NCBI GenBank assembly: GCA_021791615.1
Contig: JAJYWG010000352.1
Coordinates: 330-64,329, forward strand
Length of the DNA stretch: 64,000 nucleotides
From: Actinomycetes bacterium
Lineage (GTDB): Bacteria > Actinomycetota > Acidimicrobiia > Acidimicrobiales > RAAP-2
Direction: 5' to 3'
A program made the position numbers and the translations under genes. The notes beneath the pieces were generated by a model, which did no database searches, was not told the DNA's origin, and was given only the letters and a program-made list of their open reading frames with translations. Of the stretch, positions 63,448 through 64,000 are shown piece after piece. Numbering within the stretch: position 1 is the first letter of the stretch; each line of letters starts with the position of its first letter.

Positions 63448-64000
63448 CCCGAGTGGATCCGGTCAAAGTGGATCCGGCGTCCGAGAGATGTCGCCCTCCA
63501 CGACGTGAGAGCTCTGGGTCGCGAAACCAGGGGCGCAGCGCGACGAGCACCGGGGGGAGCGCGCCGTAGACGAGCACGCCGGTGCCGGGCTGCATCTGGC
63601 GGAGCGCATCGGGAGGGAGCAGGGGACGTCGGGTGGCCGAGGTCGTCACCGTACGCCTTCCCGCGTGGTCGCGGGAGACCGAGGGGACCTGACGTACTTC
63701 GTCTCCCACCAGGTGGCTGACATGATCCAACGTCCGAGGGTCGGACGTTCCCGACAGGTACAGCGTCGCCCGGTGGTTGTTCACGACCGTGCCCGATCGC
63801 TCGCCGTAGCGGGCAGCGATCTGTGCCAAGTCCTGCCAGACGCTCATGAGCTGGACTCCGTGTCCGGCACACGTCGCCGCGAGTCCGTCGAGGTCGGGGA
63901 GTGGCGCGATGTTCGCCGCCTCGTCGAGCACCACGAGGAGCGGTGGTGTCAGCGGAGCACCGCGAACCGAAGAACGGGTGAACGCGGTTTCGACGACTTG
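63368..64000 (-). CDS. TraG/TraD-like coupling ATPase, partial
   Basis: The C-terminal ~210 residues of a type IV coupling/VirD4-like ATPase; the frame is open to the window edge, so the start and Walker A lie outside. Walker B LLVVLDEAANIAPLPDLDGL and the glutamine motif LMSVWQDLAQIAARYG with RATLYLSGTSD are typical of TraM-recognition/TraG proteins. A basic C-terminal tail follows. It suggests a conjugation or secretion locus begins beyond 64 kb. Confidence 0.9.
   Translation of the reverse strand, partial: QVVETAFTRSSVRGAPLTPPLLVVLDEAANIAPLPDLDGLAATCAGHGVQLMSVWQDLAQIAARYGERSGTVVNNHRATLYLSGTSDPRTLDHVSHLVGDEVRQVPSVSRDHAGRRTVTTSATRRPLLPPDALRQMQPGTGVLVYGALPPVLVALRPWFRDPELSRRGGRHLSDAGSTLTGSTRVSRAPSGSRGVGRSARSARRRGSARR

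Overview
This window is high-GC bacterial DNA that spans a chromosomal replication-origin region. The gene order on both sides of the origin is dnaA-dnaN-recF-dciA-gyrB-gyrA leftward and rpmH-rnpA-yidD-yidC-jag-rsmG-parA-parB rightward, with a cwlM-like gene, trxA and trxB following in the mycobacterial order. Together with an acyl-CoA carboxylase epsilon subunit, a deazaflavin-type (F420) reductase-like protein and a polyphosphate-glucokinase-like ROK kinase, this points to an actinobacterium. The ASDGxWYPPE tail on one protein is a motif I associate with Acidimicrobiia, so that class is my best guess (inference, not proven by the window).

Layout. Bases 1-7 kb are a mobile patch: an IS1634-type transposase, a second DDE transposase and a well-bounded IS21-family element with inverted ends and a 6-bp target duplication; its istA is frameshifted at a C8 run. 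Bases 7.2-9.9 kb (leftward) hold an acyl-CoA carboxylase beta/epsilon pair, an SRPBCC protein and a small metallopeptidase. Bases 10-18.6 kb (rightward) form one tightly overlapping operon: branched-chain-amino-acid-type ABC transporter (two ATPases, a binding lipoprotein and a fused LivH-LivM permease) with three unusual extra proteins, namely a large secreted Ser/Thr-rich wall or surface protein, a two-span membrane protein and a membrane-anchored beta-propeller. At 18.6-23 kb there is a lipoprotein, then methylmalonyl/ethylmalonyl-CoA epimerase and crotonyl-CoA carboxylase/reductase, divergent from a thiolase. This set suggests an ethylmalonyl-CoA type acetyl-CoA assimilation route.

Bases 23-31 kb hold a mechanosensitive channel, a SixA-like phosphatase, recR, dnaX, the SRP RNA, a two-component system and a RodZ-like HTH membrane protein. 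Bases 31-40.3 kb are the leftward arm of the origin (gyrA to dnaA) and 40.8-48 kb the rightward arm (rpmH to parB). DnaA-box clusters lie between dnaN and dnaA, in front of dnaA, and after parB; two parS sites precede parA. Bases 48.3-52.4 kb hold cwlM-like, trxA, trxB, a membrane protein and degV.

Bases 52.4-56.3 kb are an accessory patch with two toxin-antitoxin modules, two transposase relics and long stretches without convincing genes, ending at a tRNA-Arg whose 3' end faces the patch. Bases 56.5-61.1 kb hold an SRPBCC protein, a ROK glucokinase, an amidase and a cytochrome P450. The right end has a three-gene cluster (hypothetical, SPFH/zinc-ribbon, Tim44-like/zinc-ribbon) and the start-less 3' part of a TraG/TraD-like coupling ATPase. 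Short in-frame or intergenic tandem repeats of 12-32 bp recur through the window.
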